Below, in pieces: positions 1 through 6,830 of a DNA stretch of 8,111 bases; position 1 is the stretch's first letter; each line of letters begins with the position of its first letter. Position numbers and translations under genes: made by a program. A model generated the notes under the pieces. The model was not told the origin of the DNA and did no database searches. It was given only the letters and a program-made list of their open reading frames with translations. This DNA comes from Verrucomicrobiota bacterium. GTDB lineage: Bacteria > Verrucomicrobiota > Verrucomicrobiia > Opitutales > UBA2995. The stretch spans positions 1 through 8,111 of the forward strand of contig JAPUIL010000793.1 in the NCBI GenBank assembly GCA_027297085.1. The letters run 5' to 3'.

Positions 1-469
1 GAAATACACCCGAACGTATTTTGGGCGGATGCCTTGGCGTTGGTTTAAAGCTCAGGCCATCCAGGAAAGTCATTTACAACCCCGCGCGGAAAGCCCGGTA
101 GGCGCAATGGGATTGATGCAAGTTATGCCTGCTACTTTCCAGGAGATACGCAGAGAGTTGGGATTGAGCAATACTCCTTATGATCCGGAAACTAACATCA
201 AGGCGGGTATCCACTACAATCTGAAATGTTTTAATTTCTGGATCGAAAATCGCAGTTTTAGTGAAAAGCTGAAGTTGATGTTTGCTTCCTACAACGCAGG
301 ACCGGGAAATATCCTCCGGGCCCAACAACAAGTGCGCCGGACCCAAGTCTGCGACGGCAAGCATTGGGACTGCATTCAGCAAGGGCTGCCCGAGGTCACC
401 GGTCGTCATTCCCAGGAGACCATCCAGTATGTCGAAAAAATCGAGGACTACTACCGGGTTATACAATAA
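1..469 (+). CDS. Lytic transglycosylase, SLT domain (C-terminal part, 5' end cut by window)
   Basis: Exported or envelope-bound enzyme expected to cleave the MurNAc-GlcNAc bond of peptidoglycan, forming 1,6-anhydro-MurNAc ends. The reading frame is open to the left edge (first full codon at base 2), so the ATG at 29 is probably internal and the N-terminus is missing. Counting from that Met, the SLT family signs are all present: the catalytic Glu in QESHLQP (residue 13, codon 65-67), GLMQVMPAT (28-36) and ASYNAGPGN (86-94). The C-terminal tail contains LPEVTGRHSQETIQYV, a closing segment I associate with small SLT proteins, and two cysteines (108 and 115) that could form a disulfide in the periplasm. 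The gene ends in TAA and converges on the minus-strand gene at 532-858, with a hairpin between them. Family assignment is firm. Subfamily and any membrane anchor cannot be judged without the missing N-terminus. Confidence 0.9.
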   Translation, partial: KYTRTYFGRMPWRWFKAQAIQESHLQPRAESPVGAMGLMQVMPATFQEIRRELGLSNTPYDPETNIKAGIHYNLKCFNFWIENRSFSEKLKLMFASYNAGPGNILRAQQQVRRTQVCDGKHWDCIQQGLPEVTGRHSQETIQYVEKIEDYYRVIQ

Positions 470-495
470 AATACCCGGCACGATGGCCGGGTATT
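470..495. terminator. Hairpin between convergent genes, likely terminator
   Basis: A perfect 10-bp stem, AATACCCGGC (470-479) pairing with GCCGGGTATT (486-495), with the 6-nt loop ACGATG. It begins right after the stop codon of the transglycosylase gene and lies 36 bp past the stop of the minus-strand gene. Read on the minus strand the stem is followed by TTATTGTAT, giving a T-rich tail. On the plus strand the tail (GGCTTAAGC) is poor. It therefore looks best as a terminator for the minus-strand genes, though the GC-rich stem could also stop the plus-strand transcript or protect its 3' end. Confidence 0.65.
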
Positions 496-531
496 GGCTT
501 AAGCAATATAGAGTAAAACTCTGAAAACACC

Positions 532-858
532 TTAGAACCTTTTCGGAGACAAGGTCGACCAAATTTGTCGATAAGAAAAAATCTTTTCTCGCTGGTCGCT
601 TGTTTTGGAGATGGCGGCTCGGAAATTTGGGTAGTTGATGTGGTCAAACGTGGCAGCTAGAAGGCGCCGTGCTGAACCGCGTTTAAGACTAATCGAATAG
701 CGGTAATCAGGCTCATCCGATTCAAGGACTTCTGTCTTGAATGTTACCAGAGAAGCGAGGTTTTCGAGGTCCTTTTTACGTCGCGCTCGAATCCGTAGGT
801 AGGAAGGATCCTCATCTTCGACGACTGAAAACAGTCCATGTTGAGTCATTAACCACAT
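532..858 (-). CDS. Conserved-looking small protein of unknown function (108 aa, starts MW)
   Basis: Function not known. The protein is soluble-looking, with no signal peptide or membrane segment, and is charged. It reads MWLMTQHGLFSVVEDED at the N-terminus, then RIRARRKKDLENL (22-34), DEPDYRYSISL (48-58) and INYPNFRAAI (74-83). From memory, an N-terminal MWxxTxxGxFSVV, a central arginine-rich RARxxxDLExL and a later YPNF belong to a small family of uncharacterised bacterial proteins found across several phyla. I cannot confirm this here. The ATG at 858 is preferred over the internal Met 4 because it preserves the MW start. No Shine-Dalgarno sequence is visible. It lies 67 bp downstream of the LOG-family gene on the same strand, so the two may be cotranscribed, and a hairpin follows its stop. 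Confidence 0.75.
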   Translation of the reverse strand: MWLMTQHGLFSVVEDEDPSYLRIRARRKKDLENLASLVTFKTEVLESDEPDYRYSISLKRGSARRLLAATFDHINYPNFRAAISKTSDQREKIFSYRQIWSTLSPKRF

Positions 859-925
859 AATTGATGACTCTAGATGGTGTTAAGGCTTAAACAATCTTTT
901 TCTATCGGTCATTTCCGAAGGTGGA

Positions 926-1477
926 TCATGATTTTGGATACGATAGCAACCATGACTGAACTTCTTCTATGGATTTTCGCACATCGAAGAGGGACCGATG
1001 CTCTTCTCGCATAAAGCGATCGCGAATGCAGTTATCGAAAAGCTCCACAAACGGGTCATAGAAACTCCAAAGATTGGCTATGCATATGGGTTTGTTGTGA
1101 AGCGACAATCGTTTCCAGGTGATGATTTCCATCGCTTCCTCGAAAGTGCCGCAACCACCTGGTAAAACCACAAATGCGTCAGATTCCTTTTCCATCCGCG
1201 CTTTGCGTTCATGCATGGTGCTCACCTGAATGAGTTCAGTGACGCTTGTGTGCGCCCATTCGCGTTCTACCATGAATTCAGGGATGATACCCACAACCTT
1301 CCCTCCATGATCAAGGGCGCCGTCCGCCAACCTTCCCATCAGCCCAATACCGCCACAGCCAAAAACAGTGGTCAGGCCCTCCTTGGCAAGAAATTGACCC
1401 AGAGAGTACGCACTTTCCAGAAAGGTCTCACTACAATCTGGGGAAGAAGCACAATAAACACAGACCCGTTTAGCCAT
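926..1477 (-). CDS. LOG-family nucleoside 5'-monophosphate phosphoribohydrolase (TIGR00730 type)
   Basis: Cytosolic Rossmann-like enzyme. Characterised LOG proteins split cytokinin riboside 5'-monophosphates, or AMP-like nucleotides, into free base and ribose 5-phosphate. Numbering from the ATG at 1477, the 183-residue protein opens with KRVCVYCASS (3-12) and has the nucleotide-binding glycine loop GCGGIGLMG (40-48), the MHERKARM segment with a conserved Arg (88-95), and the family signature PGGCGTFEE with its catalytic Glu (106-114). Length matches the short LOG type. The frame stays open upstream to a GTG at 1570. I reject that start because it adds 31 residues before the normal family N-terminus and leaves almost no room for the divergent amidase promoter. 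No Shine-Dalgarno sequence precedes the ATG. Bacterial members were once labelled lysine decarboxylases, which is a misannotation. The natural substrate here is unknown. Confidence 0.92.
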   Translation of the reverse strand: MAKRVCVYCASSPDCSETFLESAYSLGQFLAKEGLTTVFGCGGIGLMGRLADGALDHGGKVVGIIPEFMVEREWAHTSVTELIQVSTMHERKARMEKESDAFVVLPGGCGTFEEAMEIITWKRLSLHNKPICIANLWSFYDPFVELFDNCIRDRFMREEHRSLFDVRKSIEEVQSWLLSYPKS

Positions 1478-1594
1478 GGTCAGGGTTAAAAGGAAGCCTG
1501 GGGAAATTGGCAATGTTAGATAGAGAAGAAGTGGCGAAAAGAATTGCAGAGTCTCTGTTTTATTAGGCACTTTCGGAAGGTGCTGAAACGTTGG
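1478..1594. promoter_or_regulatory. Divergent intergenic region, presumed two promoters
   Basis: This 117-bp gap separates the divergent LOG-family and amidase genes, so it should contain a promoter for each. I could not pick a convincing -35/-10 pair in either direction. TTGGCA (1507-1512) is a fair -35 match on the plus strand but has no good -10 box at the right distance. A short inverted repeat, CAGAG-T-CTCTG (1547-1557), is the only symmetric element. GGAAGG (1575-1580) resembles a ribosome site but lies about 14 nt before the chosen amidase ATG, further than usual. Confidence 0.3.
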
Positions 1595-2863
1595 ATGGCA
1601 GTTAAACGATTTCCCCTTTTGTTATATTTCGGGTGCGTTTATCTTTTAGTATCTGTACCATTGCAGGCATACCACTTGGGAATGCTGGGCGAGGCGCCTG
1701 ATTGGAGTGAACTGGATGAATATCAGAAATCGATGAGTCGCTCGGAGTTTGAGGAGGCGCTCAATACGGTCTATTTGCCTTATGGTTTCGATGACAATTG
1801 GATTACCATTTATCCCGGGTATGCGCTCATTCGAACAGACGGGCATGATCCCGCAGCCAATTACAAATTGCATTTCGCACCTAGGGTTCAGTTTGAGGAA
1901 AAATCGGATGAATCAGTATCCGAATCCAACGCAGAGGATGGTCCCGCGCTCAAAGGCTTGGTCATTGCGATCGATCCCGGCCACATAGGTGGCGCTTTTT
2001 CCGAGATGGAGCGCAGACATTTCCAAATTGGCGAAGATCCACCCGTCAAAGAAGGTGACCTGACTCTGCAGGTTTCCAGAAAGCTGGTTAGAAAATTGGA
2101 AGACTTGGGCGCTCGCGTGAGGTTGGTCAGGTCAGATTTGCAACCAGTGACACAAAAACAACCAGAGGATTTTTTTGATGAAGCCGAGGCCATCGAGCAA
2201 CGGATCTGGTTGGAGTCGCAAAGTATTTTCCTGAATAACACTCCCTGGGTTACACAATGGTTTCAAAACCGAATCAAAGAACGCGCGGAAATGTTGTTCT
2301 ATCGTGTCAGCGAGATTCAGACCCGAGCCAAGATCATAAACGAACAAATTAAGCCGGACCTGTCCCTTTCTATTCACTTCAATGTGTCTCCCTGGCCTGA
2401 TATTACCGAACAGGTATTGCCTGCAGAAAATCACATGCACGTGCTGGTCAACGGAACCTATACGCCTGATGAGTTGGCCCTGGATGATGTGCGGTTGCAC
2501 CTTTTAAAGAAACTGCTATCCAGAAACCATGAGGTTGAAATTCCGCTCAGTGAATCTGTAGCGAATGCCTTGGCCGGGATTACTGGATTACCTCCATTTA
2601 CTTATGGCGGTAGTAATGCGTCCAACCAGGGAAATAGTAAGTTTCTCTGGGCGAGAAATCTCCTGGCAAACAGATTATATGAAGGCCCGGTTGTTTTTCT
2701 TGAGATCTATTGCACGAACTCAAAGGAGGCTTACCAGCGTATCCAAATGGGTGATTATGAAGGATTAAAAGAAGTCAATGGTTCTATGAGGCCCAGTTTA
2801 TTCGCCGAATATGCGGATGGCATAGTGCAAGGTCTGGTTGACTATTATTCTCGAGGTCAGTAA
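1595..2863 (+). CDS. Secreted zinc N-acetylmuramoyl-L-alanine amidase (Amidase_3) with long insertion
   Basis: Cell-wall hydrolase predicted to cut the bond between MurNAc and L-Ala of the stem peptide, acting in the periplasm. From the ATG at 1595 (422 aa) it starts with MAVKR and a hydrophobic stretch ending near PLQA, a signal peptide probably cleaved around residue 25. After about 95 residues without a recognised domain comes the Amidase_3 domain: IAIDPGH with zinc ligand His 130, VKEGDLTLQVSRKL with zinc ligand Glu 153, LSIHFN with zinc ligand His 261, and VFLEIYCTNS with the catalytic Glu 370. The Glu-to-His interval is about 108 residues, roughly twice that of typical members. The extra part (about 187-245) is charged, aromatic and probably helical. 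A longer frame from TTG 1544 and an in-frame GTG at 1580 exist, but the ATG gives a clean signal peptide. It faces away from the LOG gene and lies 80 bp before the crystallin-like gene. Confidence 0.88.
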   Translation: MAVKRFPLLLYFGCVYLLVSVPLQAYHLGMLGEAPDWSELDEYQKSMSRSEFEEALNTVYLPYGFDDNWITIYPGYALIRTDGHDPAANYKLHFAPRVQFEEKSDESVSESNAEDGPALKGLVIAIDPGHIGGAFSEMERRHFQIGEDPPVKEGDLTLQVSRKLVRKLEDLGARVRLVRSDLQPVTQKQPEDFFDEAEAIEQRIWLESQSIFLNNTPWVTQWFQNRIKERAEMLFYRVSEIQTRAKIINEQIKPDLSLSIHFNVSPWPDITEQVLPAENHMHVLVNGTYTPDELALDDVRLHLLKKLLSRNHEVEIPLSESVANALAGITGLPPFTYGGSNASNQGNSKFLWARNLLANRLYEGPVVFLEIYCTNSKEAYQRIQMGDYEGLKEVNGSMRPSLFAEYADGIVQGLVDYYSRGQ

Positions 2864-2943
2864 AATAACATTCATCTTTGAAACATTTCGGTATTCACAG
2901 AGTTTCTTCTTACTGAGTCCAATCTTACCTAACCCCAATAGTT

Positions 2944-4569
2944 ATGCGCACAAAATCGCCCTATTACAGGATCTTCGGCCTCACAACTTTAGCCGCGGTT
3001 CTCTTTGTGGGACCCATCAGCGCGGAAGATGACAAACCGAACTCTCGATATTCCAATCGGACCCCGTCAAACCAAAGTAACTCCGGGCAATCCAGCCGCT
3101 GGGGTGATCGCCTTAATCAACTCAAACAGCAGCAAAGCAGGGGGTCTTCTTCGTCCTCTTCTTCCTCCAATTACCGAAACACGAAGACTCATAGTGGAAG
3201 TAACACGCAAACTGGATCCAACGATATAGGTCGTGGAAACCGTGACTTTGGAGGTTCCAGAAGCGGAAATGATCGGGATAATAGTAATCTCAACCGCACT
3301 GGCGGAACGTCCCGTCCGGAACGAAATACTGGCAGAATAATCGATCATAACCGCGACCGGGACAGAATCAGAGGAATCGGAGGCACCTCTCATCCAGATA
3401 GAAATTATGGCAGTGTCATAGACCACAATCGGGACAGAAACCACGGCAGTGATTACGACCGTGATCGAAACTTTGGCAACGACCACAACCGCGACCACAA
3501 TTACGGATCTGGAAACTCCTATAATCACGATCGGGATTCTGGGCGCAGCATTGATCACAACCATTACTTGAATTCCAGAAGTGGGAATTATAGCATTTAC
3601 GGATCAAACCATGATTACTATCGAGACCGTAATTATTATGGCCATGACCCATATGGTTATAACTCCAGTCGGTACTCTAGCAGTCGTTATTACAACAGAC
3701 GTTCATCTATTTACCCCATTTATGGTGGAATCGTTTTAGGCACCCTTCCCAGCCAATACGGGAGTTATGTAGAAAGTCAAAAGTATGGGAGCGGGAGTTC
3801 TTCCTTGGGATATGTAGTGTTTTATGAGCACGCCGGCTATCGAGGCGATAATCTCGAACTTCGTGCAGGACAAAGCATCTTTAATTTGAGGGATTTCAAA
3901 AAAAGTTTTTATTCCACGTTCAATGATCGAATCTCATCCTTTAGAGTTTTTGGGGAGGTGACTGTTATCCTTCATCGAGATGCGTATTTCAAAGGAGATA
4001 ATGTTTATCTGTATGGGAGTGTAATTGATTTTACCGAAGATGGATATCTCAGGAAATTTAACGATGAAGTGTCTTCTATTGAGATTGTACCCGGAATTTT
4101 TGATGAGCATCATAATGTGCCGGCAACTGAAGGTGGCTACGGGAACAGCGCTTATGGCTCGATCCAAGCTCCTGTTGGGCTAGAAGCTTCAAGTTATCCA
4201 AATTACCAAAGTTCGTCGACTGGCGCTCCTGTAATTCTGGACCGTTCCTCATCTCCCGGTCGCTCCCAATCAGTTGCCAGAATCTTCCTCTACGATCAGC
4301 CAAACTTTCAGGGTAACCAATTCGTAATGCTACCCGGATCCGCGGAGGTTGATTTATCCAGGTTATCAAAAGGAGGAGTTGGTACCTGGGATGATTCCAT
4401 TGCCTCCATTCGTGTGGAAGGCGGCGCGGAGGTATTTTTATATACGAATGCGGAGTTTAGGGGGGAAGGCATTGCGCTGAACGAAAGTGTGCCGGAAATC
4501 TCTGCTGGAAATGGTCTTAATGCCTTTGCTCAAGAAATTAGTTCCGTCGTGGTAAACGCGGCGCCCTAA
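2944..4569 (+). CDS. Secreted beta/gamma-crystallin protein with repetitive disordered N-terminal half
   Basis: 541 aa. Residues 1-27 are a signal peptide (MRTKSPYYRI, a hydrophobic core, likely cut after ISA). Residues 28-260 are low complexity: Ser/Asn/Gln-rich with an eight-serine run (68-75), then Asp/His/Asn/Arg repeats built on DHNRDRN, then a Tyr-rich part (205-260). Two beta/gamma-crystallin domains follow, about 288-382 and 444-539, each with two Greek keys. The [FY]xxxxxx[FY]xG core recurs around residues 293, 342, 448 and 498. The calcium-site pattern [ND][ND]xx[ST]S is intact as NDRISS (327-332) and NDEVSS (373-378), altered as DDSIAS (483-488), and degenerate as AQEISS (529-534). 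Family knowledge suggests Ca2+ binding and stabilisation by the first domain. A structural or surface role outside the cytoplasm is my inference. The start has no Shine-Dalgarno sequence. Only 80 bp separate it from the amidase stop and no terminator is seen there, so readthrough from the amidase gene is possible. Confidence 0.88.
   Translation: MRTKSPYYRIFGLTTLAAVLFVGPISAEDDKPNSRYSNRTPSNQSNSGQSSRWGDRLNQLKQQQSRGSSSSSSSSNYRNTKTHSGSNTQTGSNDIGRGNRDFGGSRSGNDRDNSNLNRTGGTSRPERNTGRIIDHNRDRDRIRGIGGTSHPDRNYGSVIDHNRDRNHGSDYDRDRNFGNDHNRDHNYGSGNSYNHDRDSGRSIDHNHYLNSRSGNYSIYGSNHDYYRDRNYYGHDPYGYNSSRYSSSRYYNRRSSIYPIYGGIVLGTLPSQYGSYVESQKYGSGSSSLGYVVFYEHAGYRGDNLELRAGQSIFNLRDFKKSFYSTFNDRISSFRVFGEVTVILHRDAYFKGDNVYLYGSVIDFTEDGYLRKFNDEVSSIEIVPGIFDEHHNVPATEGGYGNSAYGSIQAPVGLEASSYPNYQSSSTGAPVILDRSSSPGRSQSVARIFLYDQPNFQGNQFVMLPGSAEVDLSRLSKGGVGTWDDSIASIRVEGGAEVFLYTNAEFRGEGIALNESVPEISAGNGLNAFAQEISSVVVNAAP
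3145..3168 (+). repeat. Eight-serine codon run (TCN)8
   Basis: Eight consecutive serine codons using TCT, TCG and TCC, which encode residues 68-75 of the crystallin-like protein. The mixed third bases make slippage less likely than in a pure trinucleotide repeat, but copy number could still vary between strains. It marks a flexible linker in the disordered N-terminal half. Confidence 0.8.
3301..3441 (+). repeat. In-frame 78-bp duplication (26-residue repeat pair)
   Basis: Two copies of a 21-residue block, GGTSRPERNTG... (residues 120-140) and GGTSHPDRNYG... (146-166), start exactly 78 bp apart at 3301 and 3379. They match at 15 of 21 residues and both end in IDHNRDR. The DNA has diverged at many third positions, so the duplication is old and retained as protein sequence. 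Confidence 0.8.
3421..3510 (+). repeat. Three 30-bp in-phase decapeptide repeats, consensus D[HY][ND]RD[RH]N[HFY]G[SN]
   Basis: Three contiguous units, DHNRDRNHGS, DYDRDRNFGN and DHNRDHNYGS (residues 160-189), occupy exactly 30 bp each at 3421, 3451 and 3481. Positions 1, 4, 5, 7 and 9 (D, R, D, N, G) are invariant. Degenerate relatives continue downstream (NHDRDSG, IDHNH). The first unit overlaps the end of the second 26-residue repeat, so the two repeat systems share the DHNRDRN core. The alternating Asp, His, Arg and aromatic residues could bind metal ions or mediate self-association, but this is untested. Confidence 0.85.
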
Positions 4570-4684
4570 TAAGGTATTAAATCTTTTAGGAGTAACGCCA
4601 GGCCTGTTTTTAGTAAAACACATCGAACCGCATGGTTATCTTGCGAATCCGTAAGCGGGCGGTCTTGATCTACTTCCAATAGGT
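4570..4684. other. Convergent intergenic gap without a clear terminator
   Basis: The 115 bp between the stops of the crystallin-like gene and hemE hold only weak hairpins, such as CTTGCG-AATC-CGTAAG (4640-4655, one G-U pair) and AACC-GCAT-GGTT (4626-4637). None is followed by a T tract on either strand. Termination of both transcripts here may be factor-dependent or use structures I cannot recognise by eye. Confidence 0.4.
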
Positions 4685-5728
4685 TCATGACGGCTTTCGG
4701 ATGGTGTCCAAGAGAGCTTGTACGTTTTCCAGCTTGGCATCTTTGTCAATGCCATGGCCCAGATTAAATATATGTCCGGGCCGATCACGCATCGCATCCA
4801 GAATCTTCTGGGTTTCTTCGCGTGTGATAGCGGGAGTTCCGTTAAGAACAAGCGGGTCTAAGTTCCCTTGGATGGCAATGTGAGATGGAATTTGTTGAGC
4901 CATGTCCCCGATATCAACCGTCCAATCCAGGCCAATGATCTGTGCGCCTGTTTCACATAAATCCGGCATGTGTTCAGCGCAGCCTTTGGCAAAAAGAATC
5001 ACCGGTATTTGGTCGCGAATAGCCTCAATGATTTTGCGGATCCATTTCAGGGATCCTTCGAGGTAGTCCTTGCCTTTAAGAACACCTCCCCATGAATCAA
5101 AAATCTGGACCGCATCCACCCCGGCGTGGATTTGCATTTTAAAGTAACTGATGAGTGCATCCGTGACCTTCTCCATGAGCGCCTCAAAGTCGCCCCTACT
5201 ATTCCGATACAAATCCAAAACTAATCTATAATCTCTCGAGGAACCTCCTTCTACCATGTAGGTGCCCAGGGTCCAGGGAGAGCCGGCAAAACCCAGCAAT
5301 GCCCTTTGGTCACCCAGCTCCTTACGTAGAATCTCCAGTGTGGATTTTACGTAATGCAGGCGTTCCGTTACGGCCTCACTGGTCAATCGGTCGATATCAG
5401 TACGTGAGCGGACGGAATAATCCATCGCAATTCCCCCTTGCTCACGAAAGGAGTAGGGTTGTCCCATGGCCTCCGGAATGACGAGAATATCGCTGAAAAG
5501 GATGGCTGCATCGTAGTCAAACCGTCGAATGGGTTGCAGGGTCACTTCTACAGCGAGTTCGGGGGTTTGAGCCAGCTCCAGAAATGAATACTGCTTCTTA
5601 AGCTTGAGATATTCGGGCAATGAACGGCCGGCCTGTCGCATCAGCCAGACTGGAGTTCTGTCAACCAACTGGCAATGAGCAGCAGCTAGAAACCTTTCCC
5701 GGTAGGTCATGGTGTGGTGGGAATCCAT
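4685..5728 (-). CDS. hemE: Uroporphyrinogen decarboxylase
   Basis: Cytosolic cofactor-free enzyme that removes four carboxyl groups from the acetate side chains of uroporphyrinogen III to give coproporphyrinogen III in haem synthesis. Numbered from the ATG at 5728 (347 aa, normal length), the sequence shows PVWLMRQAGRSLPEY (26-40) with the two substrate-binding arginines, the catalytic Asp in LFSDIL (Asp 80), the conserved Tyr in GTYMVEGGSS (157), the Ser in IFDSWGG (212), and the conserved His in FNLGHGI (325). The frame continues upstream to 5803, overlapping hemF. I chose the ATG at 5728, 47 bp after the hemF stop, as it gives the usual family length. Met 7 (5710) is the other candidate and sits directly before the conserved TYRERFL. 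No Shine-Dalgarno sequence supports either. Its position directly after hemF on the same strand indicates a hemF-hemE operon. Confidence 0.97.
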   Translation of the reverse strand: MDSHHTMTYRERFLAAAHCQLVDRTPVWLMRQAGRSLPEYLKLKKQYSFLELAQTPELAVEVTLQPIRRFDYDAAILFSDILVIPEAMGQPYSFREQGGIAMDYSVRSRTDIDRLTSEAVTERLHYVKSTLEILRKELGDQRALLGFAGSPWTLGTYMVEGGSSRDYRLVLDLYRNSRGDFEALMEKVTDALISYFKMQIHAGVDAVQIFDSWGGVLKGKDYLEGSLKWIRKIIEAIRDQIPVILFAKGCAEHMPDLCETGAQIIGLDWTVDIGDMAQQIPSHIAIQGNLDPLVLNGTPAITREETQKILDAMRDRPGHIFNLGHGIDKDAKLENVQALLDTIRKPS

Positions 5729-5775
5729 ACTAGCGGTTGAGAAAAGGAGGCTGCCTGGAAATTGCCAAACAAAAA

Positions 5776-6772
<997 letters not shown>

Positions 6773-6777
6773 CTCCC

Positions 6778-6812
6778 AAAAAAAATGGCGGCCCGGATAG
6801 GCCGCCATTTTT
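6778..6812 (-). terminator. Intrinsic terminator after the helix-turn-helix gene
   Basis: A perfect 13-bp inverted repeat, AAAAATGGCGGCC (6781-6793) and GGCCGCCATTTTT (6800-6812), has a 6-nt loop. Read on the minus strand, the GC-rich stem ends in eight consecutive T (positions 6785 to 6778), a textbook Rho-independent terminator 19 bp after the regulator's stop codon. A short AT-rich inverted repeat, TTCATTT-AA-AAATGAA (6811-6826), lies directly before it. The terminator separates the regulator from hemF. Confidence 0.92.
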
Positions 6813-6830
6813 CATTTAAAAATGAAAATT

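Noticed and set aside
74..562. Minus-strand frame of 162 codons across the transglycosylase gene
   Set aside because: It is antisense to a clear SLT domain, has no recognisable motif, and contains the terminator hairpin.
859..925. Promoter for the 108-residue protein (TTGTTT and TAGAGT on the minus strand)
   Set aside because: Both boxes match poorly and no other signal supports separate transcription from the LOG-family gene.
926..1570. Longer LOG-family protein starting at GTG 1570 with a hydrophobic N-terminus
   Set aside because: The family begins close to MAKRVCVYCASS. The extension would cross the divergent promoter region, and its hydrophobic stretch is a by-product of pyrimidine-rich DNA.
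1544..1594. Amidase starting at TTG 1544 or GTG 1580
   Set aside because: Either would put RHFRKVLKRW or MLKRW before the signal peptide without a better ribosome site. The ATG at 1595 gives a standard signal peptide.
2864..2943. Promoter for the crystallin-like gene (TTGAAA at 2878-2883)
   Set aside because: No acceptable -10 box lies 16-18 bp downstream, so I cannot tell an own promoter from readthrough of the amidase transcript.
3301..3510. Regular DNA repeats as a possible CRISPR or tandem-repeat locus
   Set aside because: The units are contiguous or directly adjoining, diverge at third codon positions and stay in frame within a clear gene. There are no unique spacers or cas genes.
3067..3564. 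Long minus-strand reading frame (165 codons) opposite the repeat region
   Set aside because: It is an antisense shadow of the low-complexity repeats: Val/Ile/Ser-rich with no domain. The plus-strand frame has a signal peptide and crystallin domains.
4609..4660. Small hairpins as terminators for the crystallin-like gene or hemE
   Set aside because: Stems are only 4-6 bp, with mismatches or G-U pairs, and lack a T tract on either strand.
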